A stretch of DNA of 64,000 bases from Bacillota bacterium (GCA_023455425.1 JAEYCM010000001.1:1-64000); one strand, 5' to 3'. Numbered from the stretch's first letter, positions 26,064 to 37,000 are shown. Program-made: numbers and translations. Notes: generated by a model from the letters alone, not told the origin.

Positions 26064-27365
26064 ATGGAAGAATACTCTGAGACAGACTGTGGCCCAGCGT
26101 CTGCGACCCATTCTAATGATGACACTCTGAAAATGGGAAAGAAGGACTATGACCTGTCCCATAAAGATATCATCATGGTTAAAAGCATCGAAAAACATTT
26201 AAAACTGTTTGAGATCTTTCGACTACGTAATTCGCAACTAATAACTCTTATTTTAGCAGGGGCAAAAACCTTGGCCAGTGAAGCTGGTAGGTTTTCAATG
26301 GAAGAAGCGCAAAAACATTTAAATTATTTAAGTAAAAAAACGCGTGATAGAGTTATAAAAGAACTCTGTGAAAAAGGATGGATTGTTTTCGACGGGTTTG
26401 ACTACGAAATTCCAGGCAAGGTTCGATCTTTCTTATCGTCTATGTTTATATCTTTTTCTAAAGAAAATCTTTCTATGGGAGAACAAATCAGGACAACCGT
26501 TATGCTTGCGGATTTTGTAGATGAATTTAACATGAATGAAGAGGAAACTGAATCCATCAAAAAGATAGGGTTTCGTGAGTTATCGGTATGGAAAGGCTAT
26601 CTAGAGCGAGTCTTGCAAAAAAAATCTAGGCGCGAAATATTAGATATAGGTCTACAAACACAAGGAATTATTAAAGTGATTAAAAGTACGCAAAAGGCAC
26701 TCAACAGTAGCAGAAAGGTTTTCTCGCGAATCGACTATGCTGAATTTTTCGATATTACAAGCGGCATATTGGATTTAACAACACAAATTTTTTCTATGGC
26801 TATCCAATTTCAGAGAGACAGCCAAAAAGGGCTAGGTGAGTTTATATCTCCAGAAATGATAGAAACTGCGCTCCATGATGCAACAAAAGAGGTGTTGGCA
26901 AATTTTTCAGAAAAAAACTTCTCATCACCTAAACAGGTATTCCAACTTAGAGAAGAAATTATTGAGAGTAGGGCACGAGCATTTTTTGACGACGAGAAGG
27001 AGGAGAATGTGCCAACACCGCCTCCTGAGCCCGTTGATATCGTTGAGGAAGAAACATTGGCGGATTGGATACAAAATCCCATGGATTTGTTTTATCAGCA
27101 AATGCAGAGAAAAATGGAGTTTAAAGAAACCGCGCCTATGGAGGAAATATTATTTAAAGATATTGATACTTTTGGTCAAGCTATGTATCGAACCAATCAG
27201 CTAATTAAGCTGACCAGAAAAACAGAGCACGAAAATACTCCAAATACTACAAACAAAGAAGCATTTGTTCTTAGAATTCATGATGCTAATAAGGCGCTGT
27301 CCGAAGGGCCGGTCGAGCTTATAACAGAGTGTTATATAAGGAGAAGCGGCGATGGATCAATTTGA
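26064..27365 (+). CDS. jetA: Wadjet JetA, MukF-like kleisin subunit
   Basis: 433 residues, no enzymatic motif. Winged-helix-like N-terminus (RFSMEEAQKHLNYLSKKTRDRVIKEL), a helical middle and a Pro/Glu-rich linker around residue 310-340 before the C-terminal winged helix, the plan of MukF/JetA kleisins that bridge the two heads of an SMC motor. First gene of a tightly overlapping four-gene operon (14 bases into jetB). In Wadjet the complex extrudes DNA loops and cleaves small circular plasmids. Identification rests chiefly on the order and on JetC/JetD. AT-rich compared with the flanking recombinases. Confidence 0.85.
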   Translation: MEEYSETDCGPASATHSNDDTLKMGKKDYDLSHKDIIMVKSIEKHLKLFEIFRLRNSQLITLILAGAKTLASEAGRFSMEEAQKHLNYLSKKTRDRVIKELCEKGWIVFDGFDYEIPGKVRSFLSSMFISFSKENLSMGEQIRTTVMLADFVDEFNMNEEETESIKKIGFRELSVWKGYLERVLQKKSRREILDIGLQTQGIIKVIKSTQKALNSSRKVFSRIDYAEFFDITSGILDLTTQIFSMAIQFQRDSQKGLGEFISPEMIETALHDATKEVLANFSEKNFSSPKQVFQLREEIIESRARAFFDDEKEENVPTPPPEPVDIVEEETLADWIQNPMDLFYQQMQRKMEFKETAPMEEILFKDIDTFGQAMYRTNQLIKLTRKTEHENTPNTTNKEAFVLRIHDANKALSEGPVELITECYIRRSGDGSI

Positions 27366-27999
27366 AGAATTTGTTGTTAATCCAGAAGCCCAAAGGATAT
27401 GCTCCATGTTTCATTATGGCTGGATCTCAAAAAAGGAAACAGGGCCAATCGAAAGAAATTTAAAGCTGTTTAGAGATGTGCAAACATATCTTTCATTGAT
27501 GGGTTATGAGCTGCTCAATCCGCCTGGGACGGATTGGTATGTTATTCGGCTGAAAAAAGCATATGACTCCGCATCATTTGATTATTTTCTTAAACGCATA
27601 AAAGGTGTAGATAGACGTCATATGGCATTGCTTTCAATAATTTATAGCAAGCTAGTTCTGCCCAAAGAACTTCGTCATGTCGAGGTCAACCAAGAGCTGA
27701 GTATGACGATAGATGAGCTTGTATATAATTATGGAGGCAAATTCCAACAAGGAAAGCAAGCGCCCCGAAAGACTATTGAAACATTACTCGCATCTTTAAA
27801 AAAACACCATTTTATTATTTTTGAAAAGGGAAAGTCTATTATTACAGTGGGCCCCGCAATGTATATGCTACACGGAAATATGTTGATGGATATATGTAAT
27901 TACGTTATTCAAGGCTTTACCGCAAATCTTAAATCCATTCCTAGAATTGACGAGGAACCCGCCAGCGAAGAAAGCGAAGAAGAGGAGACCTTGGAGTGA
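27352..27999 (+). CDS. jetB: Wadjet JetB, MukE-like subunit
   Basis: 215 residues, size and position of JetB. Mostly helical with a winged-helix-like region (MTIDELVYNYGGKFQQGKQAPRKTIETLLASLKKHHFIIF) as in MukE-type KITE proteins, and an acidic C-terminal tail (EEPASEESEEEETLE). Ribosome site AAGGAG, overlaps jetA by 14 bases and jetC by four (GTGA). It would bind the kleisin and regulate loading of the SMC motor. Confidence 0.85.
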   Translation: MDQFEEFVVNPEAQRICSMFHYGWISKKETGPIERNLKLFRDVQTYLSLMGYELLNPPGTDWYVIRLKKAYDSASFDYFLKRIKGVDRRHMALLSIIYSKLVLPKELRHVEVNQELSMTIDELVYNYGGKFQQGKQAPRKTIETLLASLKKHHFIIFEKGKSIITVGPAMYMLHGNMLMDICNYVIQGFTANLKSIPRIDEEPASEESEEEETLE

Positions 28000-30875
28000 T
28001 TAAGGATTTTTCAACAGTTTTTTGGGGCTATTTGCCGACGACAAAGGAGCCATATAAGGCCCATGAAAAGGTCAATGCATTTATTGGCCCATCTGGACAT
28101 GGGAAAACCACAATATGGGATGGTTTAAGATTAATGTTGGGGGGCGGCCATTTTGAAAGCAAAAGGACATTCTCATTTTATGTGCACAAGAAAAGTAACT
28201 GGGCTGTTGTAAGAGTAGCTTTTTATAATTTGCCCATCAATGGAATACGCCCTTTTGAAGCGGCACGAAAATTTAACGATGAGGTTACTGCTTGTTGCAG
28301 AATCTACAAAAATGATCAGGGCTCATGGGCGAGAGATTATTATTTAATAGATGGCGCGTTTTATGATCTGAAAGACCTACAATTCAATACCAAAGCATAT
28401 AGTGATGCGGCATTGGGCGTTGGACAATACTTGGAGGTTTTAGAAAAATGCCTTGGGATAACAAAAGAGTTTCGCAATCTAATGGCCATGAGTCCTGATA
28501 CTGTTAGGGAAGTGGTAAATTCGTCCCCGCATAAGCTTTTCAATTTGATTTTTGATTTAAAAGGAGCCAAAGAATATAAGCAACGTTACGATGATAGTAA
28601 GCAGAGGTTGAATGAGCAAGAAGTAGCCGTTGAACGTGCAGAAAAAGAAATGGAGGAGGCACAAACCCGCTTTGAACTGACTAGGCAAAAGGCGCAGAGA
28701 TTTAGACTTTATCAAGCAAAAGAGAAGGAGATTGCAGAGGTAAGGCTTAAACTTAAGAAGCTTGAATATCTCGAAGCATATAAAGCTCTCAATTTGACCT
28801 TGGCGGAAATGGAAGTAATCGAAGGGAAGGGTAAGGTAGAAACGGATAGGGTAAATGAGTATACGGCGCAAATTGAAGAGAAGCAAAAAGCAGCTGATTG
28901 CTTGGAAAATAAATACAAGATACTAGACGAAGCTGAAGAGCAAGCAAATCAAGCTATCACAAGTTATGCGGTTGATCAAACATTAGCAATGCAAGAAGCT
29001 AAGGAGATTGACGAACAAATACAGAGGCTTAAGCAGATTTCTCCACAGAGTATTGACGAATTAGAACAACTGAAGGTACTTCTCCAAGAGGACGTGGAAA
29101 AACAAAATCTGAACTATTCCCAAGCGAAAGTCGAATGTGCTCAATTACGAAAGAAACTGTCAGACTTAGAAAATAATCTTCCGCCCTATATAACTGAAGC
29201 CAAAATATTCAGAGGGGCGCTTGAATCCGCGCAAATTCCATTTGTCATGCTTGCCGATGCGGTCAGCGTGAAACCGGACATGAAGCAGTGGCAAGAAGCT
29301 ATTGAAGCATATCTGGGCAAAAACCGTTACCGTATTGTTGTAGACGCAAATGATTATCTTGATGTAAAAAAGTTGCAACAACAGCACAAATATGGCGCGC
29401 GTGTTTGCCTTCCACGATGCGGAAGTAGGACGGTATCGCAAAAAACATTATCCTACCCCAGCATCTATAGTGCACTCGATATCAGCAATCAAGAGAAGAT
29501 AGGCGGATACCTAGAGCGGTTAAAACACGTATATCTTGTAGAAACCGTAGAAGAAGGGCATAGCCTGCAAAAGCAGGGGATTGATAGCATTACTCTTCAA
29601 TGTTTGCTTCAAGACAATGATGGCGCAATCCACTTAAAATACAATATCCTCTGTTGCGGAAAATCCGCTATAGAGGAGGAGAAAAAACGAGCCTATATAT
29701 TGCTAGAAAAGCAACAAATTATCCTTGCAGATTTTGAAAATACTTTACATACCGGCCAACATGAATTGAGCGAAATCGAGGAAGCGTTGAGAAACCAGAG
29801 GCTATTGCAGCAACTCTCGGGTCTGGAGCAAACATATCGTCTACGCTTTAACGAGGCGCAACGGTTATCGGATTTAATAAAAGAAAAGACACATGAAAAA
29901 GATACGGCGCATAAGGAAAAAGAAAGCATTCGTACCAATGCATTCCATGTCAGGGAGCAAAAGACGCGGTTTAGTGAGAAAATGCAGCAGGCATTATTAA
30001 ATGCAACTGAGTTTTCCAAGCAATATGATATGTTGCAGAACAAAATCCCCTCTCTTGAATTGTCTTTTAAGCACGCGCTACAAGAAATAAAAGCATTGGG
30101 TCTTACTCAGGATGATATCGCGTCCATACCCGATATAAAAAACCAAGCTTTTCAAGATGCATCGGGAAACTTGCTTATCTCCAAAGATATGAATAATAAA
30201 TTGAATATGTTGCTTCAGGAGAAGGAGAAGCTCTACGATTCTTCCGTAAACGAAGAGATTGTCCGTTTAGTAGAAGCACAGGAGGGACAAGTTGATCTGC
30301 TTATACAAAACTTACACCGCTTAAAGCAAGATCGGGACGAACTGGATCAAACCTGTAATGATTTGTTGTATCAATTTCGAGGACATATTAAAGACATCAT
30401 GAAGGATTATATTGCGGAATTTGAAAGCTTTGCAGATCTTTTAAGAGCCTCCGCAAAAGGTAAACTTGTGGAGATCACCCCTGAGCCGGAGACTTGGGAA
30501 ATTCAACTTTCTATCGGCTATGATGGGAAAGAGCCCGTTGCCGTTGATGGACCTCACCTTAGCTCAGGGCAGAAAGCCAGTACAAGCCTGATGATTCTGC
30601 TTGCCGCGTTAAGCGACAATAAAAGCGGAAAAATAACACCCATTATGTTTCTGGATGAACCTAAGGCCCGGGTAGATGATGAACGCGGGAATGAAATAGG
30701 TCAATTACTTCAAATTACAGATATCCAATATTTTATTACGCATCAGCATGGCGAATCCTTGAAAACTATTGATTGGATTGACCATGCCTTTACATGCAGC
30801 GCTTGCGAACCCGGAAAAGAATTTGCGAATCCCCTTATACTTAAAAGACGTTCTAGGAGGGCCTATGGCAATTGA
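27996..30875 (+). CDS. jetC: Wadjet JetC, MukB/SMC-like ATPase
   Basis: 959 residues from a GTG. SMC architecture: N-terminal Walker A GPSGHGKT (residues 31-38), a long coiled coil (about 190-390), a compact hinge near 400-540, the returning coiled coil (about 560-790), then the signature LSSGQK (near 856) and Walker B MFLDEP (Asp887, Glu888). Dimers with JetA/B form a DNA loop-extruding motor. Shorter than some JetC proteins; which of the described Wadjet types it belongs to cannot be decided by eye. Confidence 0.93.
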   Translation: MIKDFSTVFWGYLPTTKEPYKAHEKVNAFIGPSGHGKTTIWDGLRLMLGGGHFESKRTFSFYVHKKSNWAVVRVAFYNLPINGIRPFEAARKFNDEVTACCRIYKNDQGSWARDYYLIDGAFYDLKDLQFNTKAYSDAALGVGQYLEVLEKCLGITKEFRNLMAMSPDTVREVVNSSPHKLFNLIFDLKGAKEYKQRYDDSKQRLNEQEVAVERAEKEMEEAQTRFELTRQKAQRFRLYQAKEKEIAEVRLKLKKLEYLEAYKALNLTLAEMEVIEGKGKVETDRVNEYTAQIEEKQKAADCLENKYKILDEAEEQANQAITSYAVDQTLAMQEAKEIDEQIQRLKQISPQSIDELEQLKVLLQEDVEKQNLNYSQAKVECAQLRKKLSDLENNLPPYITEAKIFRGALESAQIPFVMLADAVSVKPDMKQWQEAIEAYLGKNRYRIVVDANDYLDVKKLQQQHKYGARVCLPRCGSRTVSQKTLSYPSIYSALDISNQEKIGGYLERLKHVYLVETVEEGHSLQKQGIDSITLQCLLQDNDGAIHLKYNILCCGKSAIEEEKKRAYILLEKQQIILADFENTLHTGQHELSEIEEALRNQRLLQQLSGLEQTYRLRFNEAQRLSDLIKEKTHEKDTAHKEKESIRTNAFHVREQKTRFSEKMQQALLNATEFSKQYDMLQNKIPSLELSFKHALQEIKALGLTQDDIASIPDIKNQAFQDASGNLLISKDMNNKLNMLLQEKEKLYDSSVNEEIVRLVEAQEGQVDLLIQNLHRLKQDRDELDQTCNDLLYQFRGHIKDIMKDYIAEFESFADLLRASAKGKLVEITPEPETWEIQLSIGYDGKEPVAVDGPHLSSGQKASTSLMILLAALSDNKSGKITPIMFLDEPKARVDDERGNEIGQLLQITDIQYFITHQHGESLKTIDWIDHAFTCSACEPGKEFANPLILKRRSRRAYGN

Positions 30876-32154
30876 TGCAAAACACATAACGTACCAACGA
30901 AATTCCACAAAAAAATATCCAACCTATAAAATAGAAGCAGGATTAGAATGCAAGAAAATTTTGAGTACTTTAAGTAAGCCCCATGGACTTCAGGCGTTGA
31001 TGGAACAAATCATCCAAGAAGTCCAAAAAGGCGCAAAACGTTTTAGCCCTTTAGAAAAAAAGTTCTCAACTAGCTATTCTCGCGAGGATATTCTCCAATC
31101 AATTGAAGTATTGTTAATTGATGGTATTATACAAACAAAAAGCAAAAATAGAAAGCCAAATAAAAGCAATCTGGAATGGGAATTACAATTACTATATTTA
31201 GACCCCCGTGCACGAGAGCAAGTTCCCCAAATGGAAAAATTAGCTGCACAGAATTATGAGAACTTCCAAAAACAAATATGTGAGATTATTAGGGATCTAA
31301 AACCCTCTTTACTCAAGGATCATCTGAATAGATGTATCGAGCAAAAAGAACTGCTCACCCCTAATGGCGAAAAAGTCTGCGGAAGCGAGGCATGGATAAA
31401 ATTTCAATCCGTCGCTTTAACTGTGGCTTATGCTCTTGTCTTGTTGGAGCAAGGTAAACAGGAACCCTTACGCATAGTTTCTGAGCGAATTTGGGGTAAA
31501 AGCAAAATCCTTGATCGTTACAAGAAAGAGATTATGCTTGTAACGGGAGAATCGCTTAGTCGGCTAAATCTTACAAATACACCCGAGGTGATTTTTACCC
31601 ATGGAGATATCACTTATATGTATAAAGGACATCATTCCTCGCTTCTTGCTGGAGCCCCTTGTTGTTTAATTCCGGAAACCATTCAAGGCATGGAAATTGA
31701 GCATGCTTTGGTCGATAAGATCTTTATTATTGAAAATATGGCTGTCTTTCAGGAGATTTTTTTCCGTGAATATCATAAAAGACCAGATGTATTACTCGTT
31801 TGGGGAGCCGGATACATATCATCCTCTAAATTACATCTGTTAAAAAAGATTCTCCAGCATCATCCGGTTCCGGTATATATCTGGAGCGATTTGGATTCTG
31901 ATGGACTTGGTCTAACGCTAGACATGGTAAAAAAATTTCGCAAATATAATGTTAATGCTTATCCGGTACTGATGGGTGCAGCTGAATTGGATCTGGCCAA
32001 GGGCAATTATCAAGCGGCAAATTATTTTAATTTGGATGATCCCGAGTTATATGCCATTTTTCCTGATGTGCTTGAAAGGATAAAAAGGAAAAATGTTATG
32101 GAACAAGAAGAACTTCTGCTTTATTTTGATATATGGAAAGAGAAACTTCCTTAA
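30865..32154 (+). CDS. jetD: Wadjet JetD, toprim-domain nuclease subunit
   Basis: 429 residues from the ATG behind CTAGGAGG, inside the end of jetC; a longer frame from 30769 overlaps jetC needlessly. The C-terminal Toprim fold resembling topoisomerase VI A has the acidic residue Glu290 in FIIENMAVF and the metal-binding cluster SDLDSDG (Asp342, Asp344, Asp346). N-terminal DUF3322-like arm. JetD is the endonuclease that cuts the plasmid once the motor stalls. With all acidic residues present the system looks functional. Confidence 0.92.
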   Translation: MAIDAKHITYQRNSTKKYPTYKIEAGLECKKILSTLSKPHGLQALMEQIIQEVQKGAKRFSPLEKKFSTSYSREDILQSIEVLLIDGIIQTKSKNRKPNKSNLEWELQLLYLDPRAREQVPQMEKLAAQNYENFQKQICEIIRDLKPSLLKDHLNRCIEQKELLTPNGEKVCGSEAWIKFQSVALTVAYALVLLEQGKQEPLRIVSERIWGKSKILDRYKKEIMLVTGESLSRLNLTNTPEVIFTHGDITYMYKGHHSSLLAGAPCCLIPETIQGMEIEHALVDKIFIIENMAVFQEIFFREYHKRPDVLLVWGAGYISSSKLHLLKKILQHHPVPVYIWSDLDSDGLGLTLDMVKKFRKYNVNAYPVLMGAAELDLAKGNYQAANYFNLDDPELYAIFPDVLERIKRKNVMEQEELLLYFDIWKEKLP

Positions 32155-32255
32155 TATTAAATATTCTAGAACAAAGAGGCAACCTAACAGAGCATGTTTT
32201 CTAACTGCCTTGGGTGCACCTTATAACGATTCTCTCGACATTATTTGACGAAACC

Positions 32256-32274
32256 AACCTGATAACGAAAGGGC
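32256..32274 (+). repeat. 19-base dispersed repeat, copy 2
   Basis: aacctgataacgaaagggc, identical to the minus strand at 3587-3605. Its presence both in host intergenic DNA and between the two defence operons suggests that part of this junction is host DNA or that the repeat is carried by a common element. Confidence 0.7.
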
Positions 32275-32372
32275 ATCTCGAAAACAGCCAAGCGGGTGCA
32301 AACGCCTCCACGAAAGGATGCAAAACACTAGAAATCAGCCTGTTTTGAACAGCCAAATATACCCCAAAACGC

Positions 32373-32401
32373 CGAAAAGCCCAGCAATGCTGGACTTTTC
32401 G
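32373..32401 (+). terminator. hairpin, probable terminator of the Wadjet operon
   Basis: CGAAAAG-CCAGC pairs with GCTGG-CTTTTCG around a short loop, one mismatch. U-rich descending arm, followed by ATTGTATTAA. About 220 bases after the jetD stop. Confidence 0.5.
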
Positions 32402-32476
32402 ATTGTATTAAGACTTACGTCTTTACCTGCCTAATAGCTCAGTGATTAATACAATTTGACGATTCGTATACCTTTT

Positions 32477-32547
32477 GTTATAAGGTATGGGTTTCGTTAA
32501 AAGGTTTAGGAATCGTTATAAGGTATCCACCTTTCGTTAAAAGGTTG
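32477..32547 (+). repeat. four iteron-like repeats GTTAWAAGGTW
   Basis: GTTATAAGGTAT (32477), GTTAAAAGGTTT (32496), GTTATAAGGTAT (32515), GTTAAAAGGTTG (32536): spacings of 19, 19 and 21 bp, so one face of the helix. The A/T variants alternate. Arrays like this bind oligomeric DNA-binding proteins, for example replication or partition proteins, but no such gene adjoins. Confidence 0.65.
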
Positions 32548-32642
32548 TCCTCGCATCAACAATTTGTATACAGAAAACAACGTAACGCAATATTATACTG
32601 TGACTATAGGCATCTGCCTATGACGGGAAACACGTAAAGGTA

Positions 32643-34055
32643 TCAGCTATTTAAATCCTTAATATCTGTGCTCTTGATCGAATCGATAATTCGTTCTGAA
32701 AAAGCCTCTTTGAGCAATCGTATCCAACGGTCGGCTACCGCAGGATCAAAAGAAACCCCTGAGATTTCTTGCAACAGCATTTTCCCGCTCGATTCAAATA
32801 CATAATCATATGTGATTCCAATTACGAAACCGGGCTTGTATATGATAATTGTGCGATCAAATCTCTCTGCTATTTTATAAAAATGAATTTGATTATGAAG
32901 TCTTTTAGGTATCTCATCAAAAATCCGTGCAATCGCATTTTGAATGTTTTTATCAATAGTGGCGTTTTCACTATGCGAATAAAAGACCTCAATCTTTAGC
33001 CTGCCAATCATTGAAATCCAATTGCTTATTATTACTGGATTTGTAAGGTACTTCAAAATATGAGAGCTAACAATAATAATACTTTTAGATGCAAAGTCAA
33101 ATGCACTTTGCATTAAATCCTCACTCTCACCGCTTAGTAGATCTCTGTTTTGTGCATAAACGTAGTGAAATTCAGATAATGTTATATTCCCTTTCTGCAG
33201 ATCATAATAGGCATCGACCGTGTTTTTCAAGTTCGTTCCGTATAAGTCATGATCCCAAATGGGGCGGGGCCAAAATCTTCTATTATCAGCATCACGTTCA
33301 AACAACCAAGAAGCGCCCTGTGTATTGCGCTGAATCTGTTTATGTACCACCGAAGAATAATCATACCCACGGTTATTATTGAAATCAAATAATAGATTCT
33401 TGTTATCTTCATGAATATAAATTTGCACTCTAAATGCCGCATATTTCAGTTTTTGATATGTTATATCCAACAATCTAAATAATGTATTTTTTTCAGTAGT
33501 CAGCAATGAAGATCTCGCCTTCTGCTCATCATATATATTTCGGATTGTTTCAAAATTTGCATTTAGGAACGCAAGACCAATTTCATATTCTCTATCTAAA
33601 TACATATATGGTTTTGGTGGGGGCGCATCCTGTAACATGCCAGGAGACTCATCCATTATTTCACCTGAGACTGTGTTAACAATGATTGCGTTAAGTTGCG
33701 TCTTTCTTTTTTGAATTTTGGTTAGAGTAGTCAGCGCCTCTTTCCCCTCGGGAGTCAAGACTAAAGTATTCGAACTTCTATGTATCAATCTTGAATAAGA
33801 GGCCATATCCGATATAATTTCGGCTGCAATTTTCTCATCGATACCAAGCCATTCACACAGATCGCCTACCGTATTAATTCCGGCGTCCACGAACTTCAAA
33901 ATTGTTTCATATATATATGACAAAGACGTTTCGGTTCTTTCAATTGCCTCAATGCCGATCTCATAAAAGGGACAGTAGATGGTCGTTTCGCAAATATAGC
34001 GATACCCCATATTCTCCTTTAAAAAATGTATATTAAAGCGTTCTTCTGAGAACAT
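32643..34055 (-). CDS. mkoB: Mokosh type I MkoB-like partner protein
   Basis: 470 residues, five bases downstream of the kinase-helicase gene with an AAAGGA ribosome site in the gap. A winged-helix-like region (NTVGDLCEWLGIDEKIAAEIISDM...LTPEGKEAL) is followed by a helical middle, and a C-terminal alpha/beta part (about 330-440) whose strands and the segment RFDRTIIIYKPGFVIGITYDY align in plan with the second half of phospholipase-D-type domains. A canonical HxKxxxxD motif is not visible, so nuclease activity is uncertain. Gene pair order, sizes and partner match the described type I Mokosh anti-phage system; that link is from memory of the family. Confidence 0.68.
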   Translation of the reverse strand: MFSEERFNIHFLKENMGYRYICETTIYCPFYEIGIEAIERTETSLSYIYETILKFVDAGINTVGDLCEWLGIDEKIAAEIISDMASYSRLIHRSSNTLVLTPEGKEALTTLTKIQKRKTQLNAIIVNTVSGEIMDESPGMLQDAPPPKPYMYLDREYEIGLAFLNANFETIRNIYDEQKARSSLLTTEKNTLFRLLDITYQKLKYAAFRVQIYIHEDNKNLLFDFNNNRGYDYSSVVHKQIQRNTQGASWLFERDADNRRFWPRPIWDHDLYGTNLKNTVDAYYDLQKGNITLSEFHYVYAQNRDLLSGESEDLMQSAFDFASKSIIIVSSHILKYLTNPVIISNWISMIGRLKIEVFYSHSENATIDKNIQNAIARIFDEIPKRLHNQIHFYKIAERFDRTIIIYKPGFVIGITYDYVFESSGKMLLQEISGVSFDPAVADRWIRLLKEAFSERIIDSIKSTDIKDLNS

Positions 34056-34060
34056 AGTAT

Positions 34061-37000
34061 TTAGTCCTTTCTATATTCTATTATAGAACATTCATCCTCA
34101 TGTTCTCTTATATAATTAATCACTTTTCCAAAGTCCGCCTTTTGTGCTTTCTCTAAACATACCAAATCACCAACAATAATCAGTAAACTCTTGGCTCTAG
34201 AAAAAGCAACATTCAGGCGGGGTCTTTCACTTAGAAAGCCAATGTTCGAATTTTCAGAACTTCGGACAGGCGAATAAAGAATGATATCACGTTGATTGCC
34301 TTGAAAACCATCCACAGTATCAATTTCAGGAATGATATTTTTTAAGGAAATAGATGCAATATCTCTTTTAAGTAGTTCAACTTGTCCTCTATATGAAGCA
34401 ATAATACCTACAGAGTAACTTCTGTCACCAATGGCTACATCAAGTTTCATTAAATATTGTAATATAATAGAGACTTCCAGGGGATTATTAAATGTTCTTT
34501 TCCCGTCGATAAAACAAACATCTTCTTTTCTCTCGTTATATTCCAAGGATGATGTAGATACCCAAACTATGGCCTTATTACAAAGAAAATCGATATCTAG
34601 CGAACGTTCCTTCGCCGAGACTCCGTTTTGAATGGTTGATTCGTAAAAAATTCGACTTATCATCGTACCAATGCATGGATGCATACGATATTGTGTAGTA
34701 AGCCGTTGCCTTGATGTCTCGGGTAGTAAGTCATGCAATTGTTTAAAGCCACCATCTTTTAATTGCTCAATGGTCACTTTTTTTGTGGTATCAGTTCTCA
34801 ATCCTCTATTATCATAAACTGGCGGTAATTGATCGTGGTCACCAACCAATATTACTTTTTTCGAACGAATAATAGATAACATCAATTCTGGGAGAGTCGC
34901 CTTCGCAGCTTCATCAATTATCACACATTCAAATGCCGTATTCTCAAATAAGGTACGGATGTTACCCCCTAAAAAACCGGTGCATGTGCCGATAATAATT
35001 GTTGCGTTCTTAACAAAATAATCGACTATATCTTCCTTTTCAGTGATCTGCTTAATCCATCCATCAGAAATTCGAAGTTGGTTGAGCACTTGGCTATCAC
35101 TATCGAGCTGATAGGAATTAAGAAATCCATCAATAATTGCCCTAGCATTGTCTAGGTCTGTTGTTGAAGATGTAATGGTGTTCAAACATTCAATGGCTTG
35201 CATATACGATGCAAAATCATTCTGAGAAATTCCAAGACTTTGTAAAATCTCATTTCTTTTTGATTCGGCATTCTGGATTGACTGGGCCAACCATTTTGCT
35301 TTCAGTGAGTCGAGACCATATTTTTCTTTTGCAATTTCAGATAAATTCTGAATGTCTCCAATTCTGATTGTGGGTACGCGGCATAAAAACTCATCCAAGT
35401 CTTCGAGTAGCTTATCAACCGCTGAATGAGCTTGAGCGACAACTAAAATTTTGCGATAATTAATTTCCACCATCCGATTTAGTTTTAGCATTTGCCTAAT
35501 AATCTCTACAATAACATTTGTCTTACCAGTGCCTGGCGGGCCCTGAATTAAAAAAACATCTTTCGCTGAAAGAGCCTTTTGAACTGCTTCTTTTTGAGTG
35601 ACATCTAATCGTCCGTCAAAAAAACGATTAACTTTGCTATTTCCAAAAATCGTGGGGGTAGACAGACCCGTGAAAATAGCTTTCAGGTTACCGGAATTAA
35701 ACGTTTCTTGACGAATGAAGCTATCTAAAGCTTGCCTTTGTTTTTTAAATTGTGATAATTCAGATTCGTAATCCTTTATAATAGTTCCATGTTTGGGTGG
35801 GGTGTTTCTACTGCCATTTCTTTGAACAACTATTACCCTATCTGCGACATTATAGCTCTCAAAGAAGCCAAGTCGTACTGCTCGCGGTTGTTTCTTTGAA
35901 TTTGATATTTCAGTTATTACAACATCACCATTTGATAATAGACCCTCTACAAATATAGAGTCTTCAGCTAATTGAAAATGTATTCTATTTCCAAGAATGG
36001 AGAAGCTGGTATATCGAAAACGTGGTGCTTCACACTTTACTTGCTCAATAATATTATCAATATAGTTTCTCCAAAATCCATACTTGGATTCAAAAGCTCT
36101 ATCAATATTCTTCACCGATCGATTATTACGATGAAAATCATGAATGCGATTCATTAAATTGAAGGTGTTATTTTGTTGTATAACAAAATTATTGGAATAC
36201 GAAAATGTGAACGTTCCGTTCACTTCAAGATATGTTTGGCTATGCCAAGCTCGCATATAATCTGGCGGCTCACGTAGATTAATCACATAGAAATTACAAA
36301 GATCTTTATCATATTGGCATTCAAATGAATAGTGTCTGCCATCAAATATATAGAAAATATTCTTGTCTTCTTCACTTATTGAAGCATATGTTTGGTTAAA
36401 ATTTTCAACTAAATCCTCCCTCAATAAATCATTATCACTTTTCGACTTCTGAACTAAGGCTTTAATTTTTAGCTGTGAAAGGATTGATTTAGGAACGACA
36501 ATCCGATAAAAATCATCAGACTTTAGGTATCTATCATACAGCAATGCCATGGCCTCATTTACTGAGAACATATCGCTGTATCGTTCTGCCGGATCAGAAG
36601 CAGTCATTTTAATCAAAATATCTTTGAAATTAGCATCTATGCCTCCCGCAATTTCTATTGCGTGAGATATAGCATCCGGGGCTGGAGGATCCTGCTTTGT
36701 GAATAAGTAATATAGTGTGGCACCTAAAGAGTATATATCACTACGTTCCGAAGCACTTTCACTATGGTATTGTACCTCGGGGGCAGCATAGAAATTTGTC
36801 GCAAATCGATAAGTTGTCGCTTTGGTTGCCTCTCCTAATACCTTACAAATACCAAAGTCAATTATTTTAACTTTCCCGGCAGTAATCATAATATTACTTG
36901 GGTTTATATCCCTATGTATTATTCCCTCGCTATGAATAACTGAAAATGACATGATCAGTTGACGAGCAAGATTATATAAGTCCCCCCATTTTTTATACTC

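Larger units (their letters stand above)
32155..32642. other. junction between convergent Wadjet and Mokosh operons
   Basis: 488 bp without a gene. Holds, left to right: a copy of the 19-base dispersed repeat (32256-32274), a terminator-like hairpin (32373-32401), an ATACCTT/AAGGTAT inverted repeat (about 32469-32488) and four 19-21-bp-spaced copies of GTTAWAAGGTW (32477-32547). No promoter or reading frame is convincing. Confidence 0.6.
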
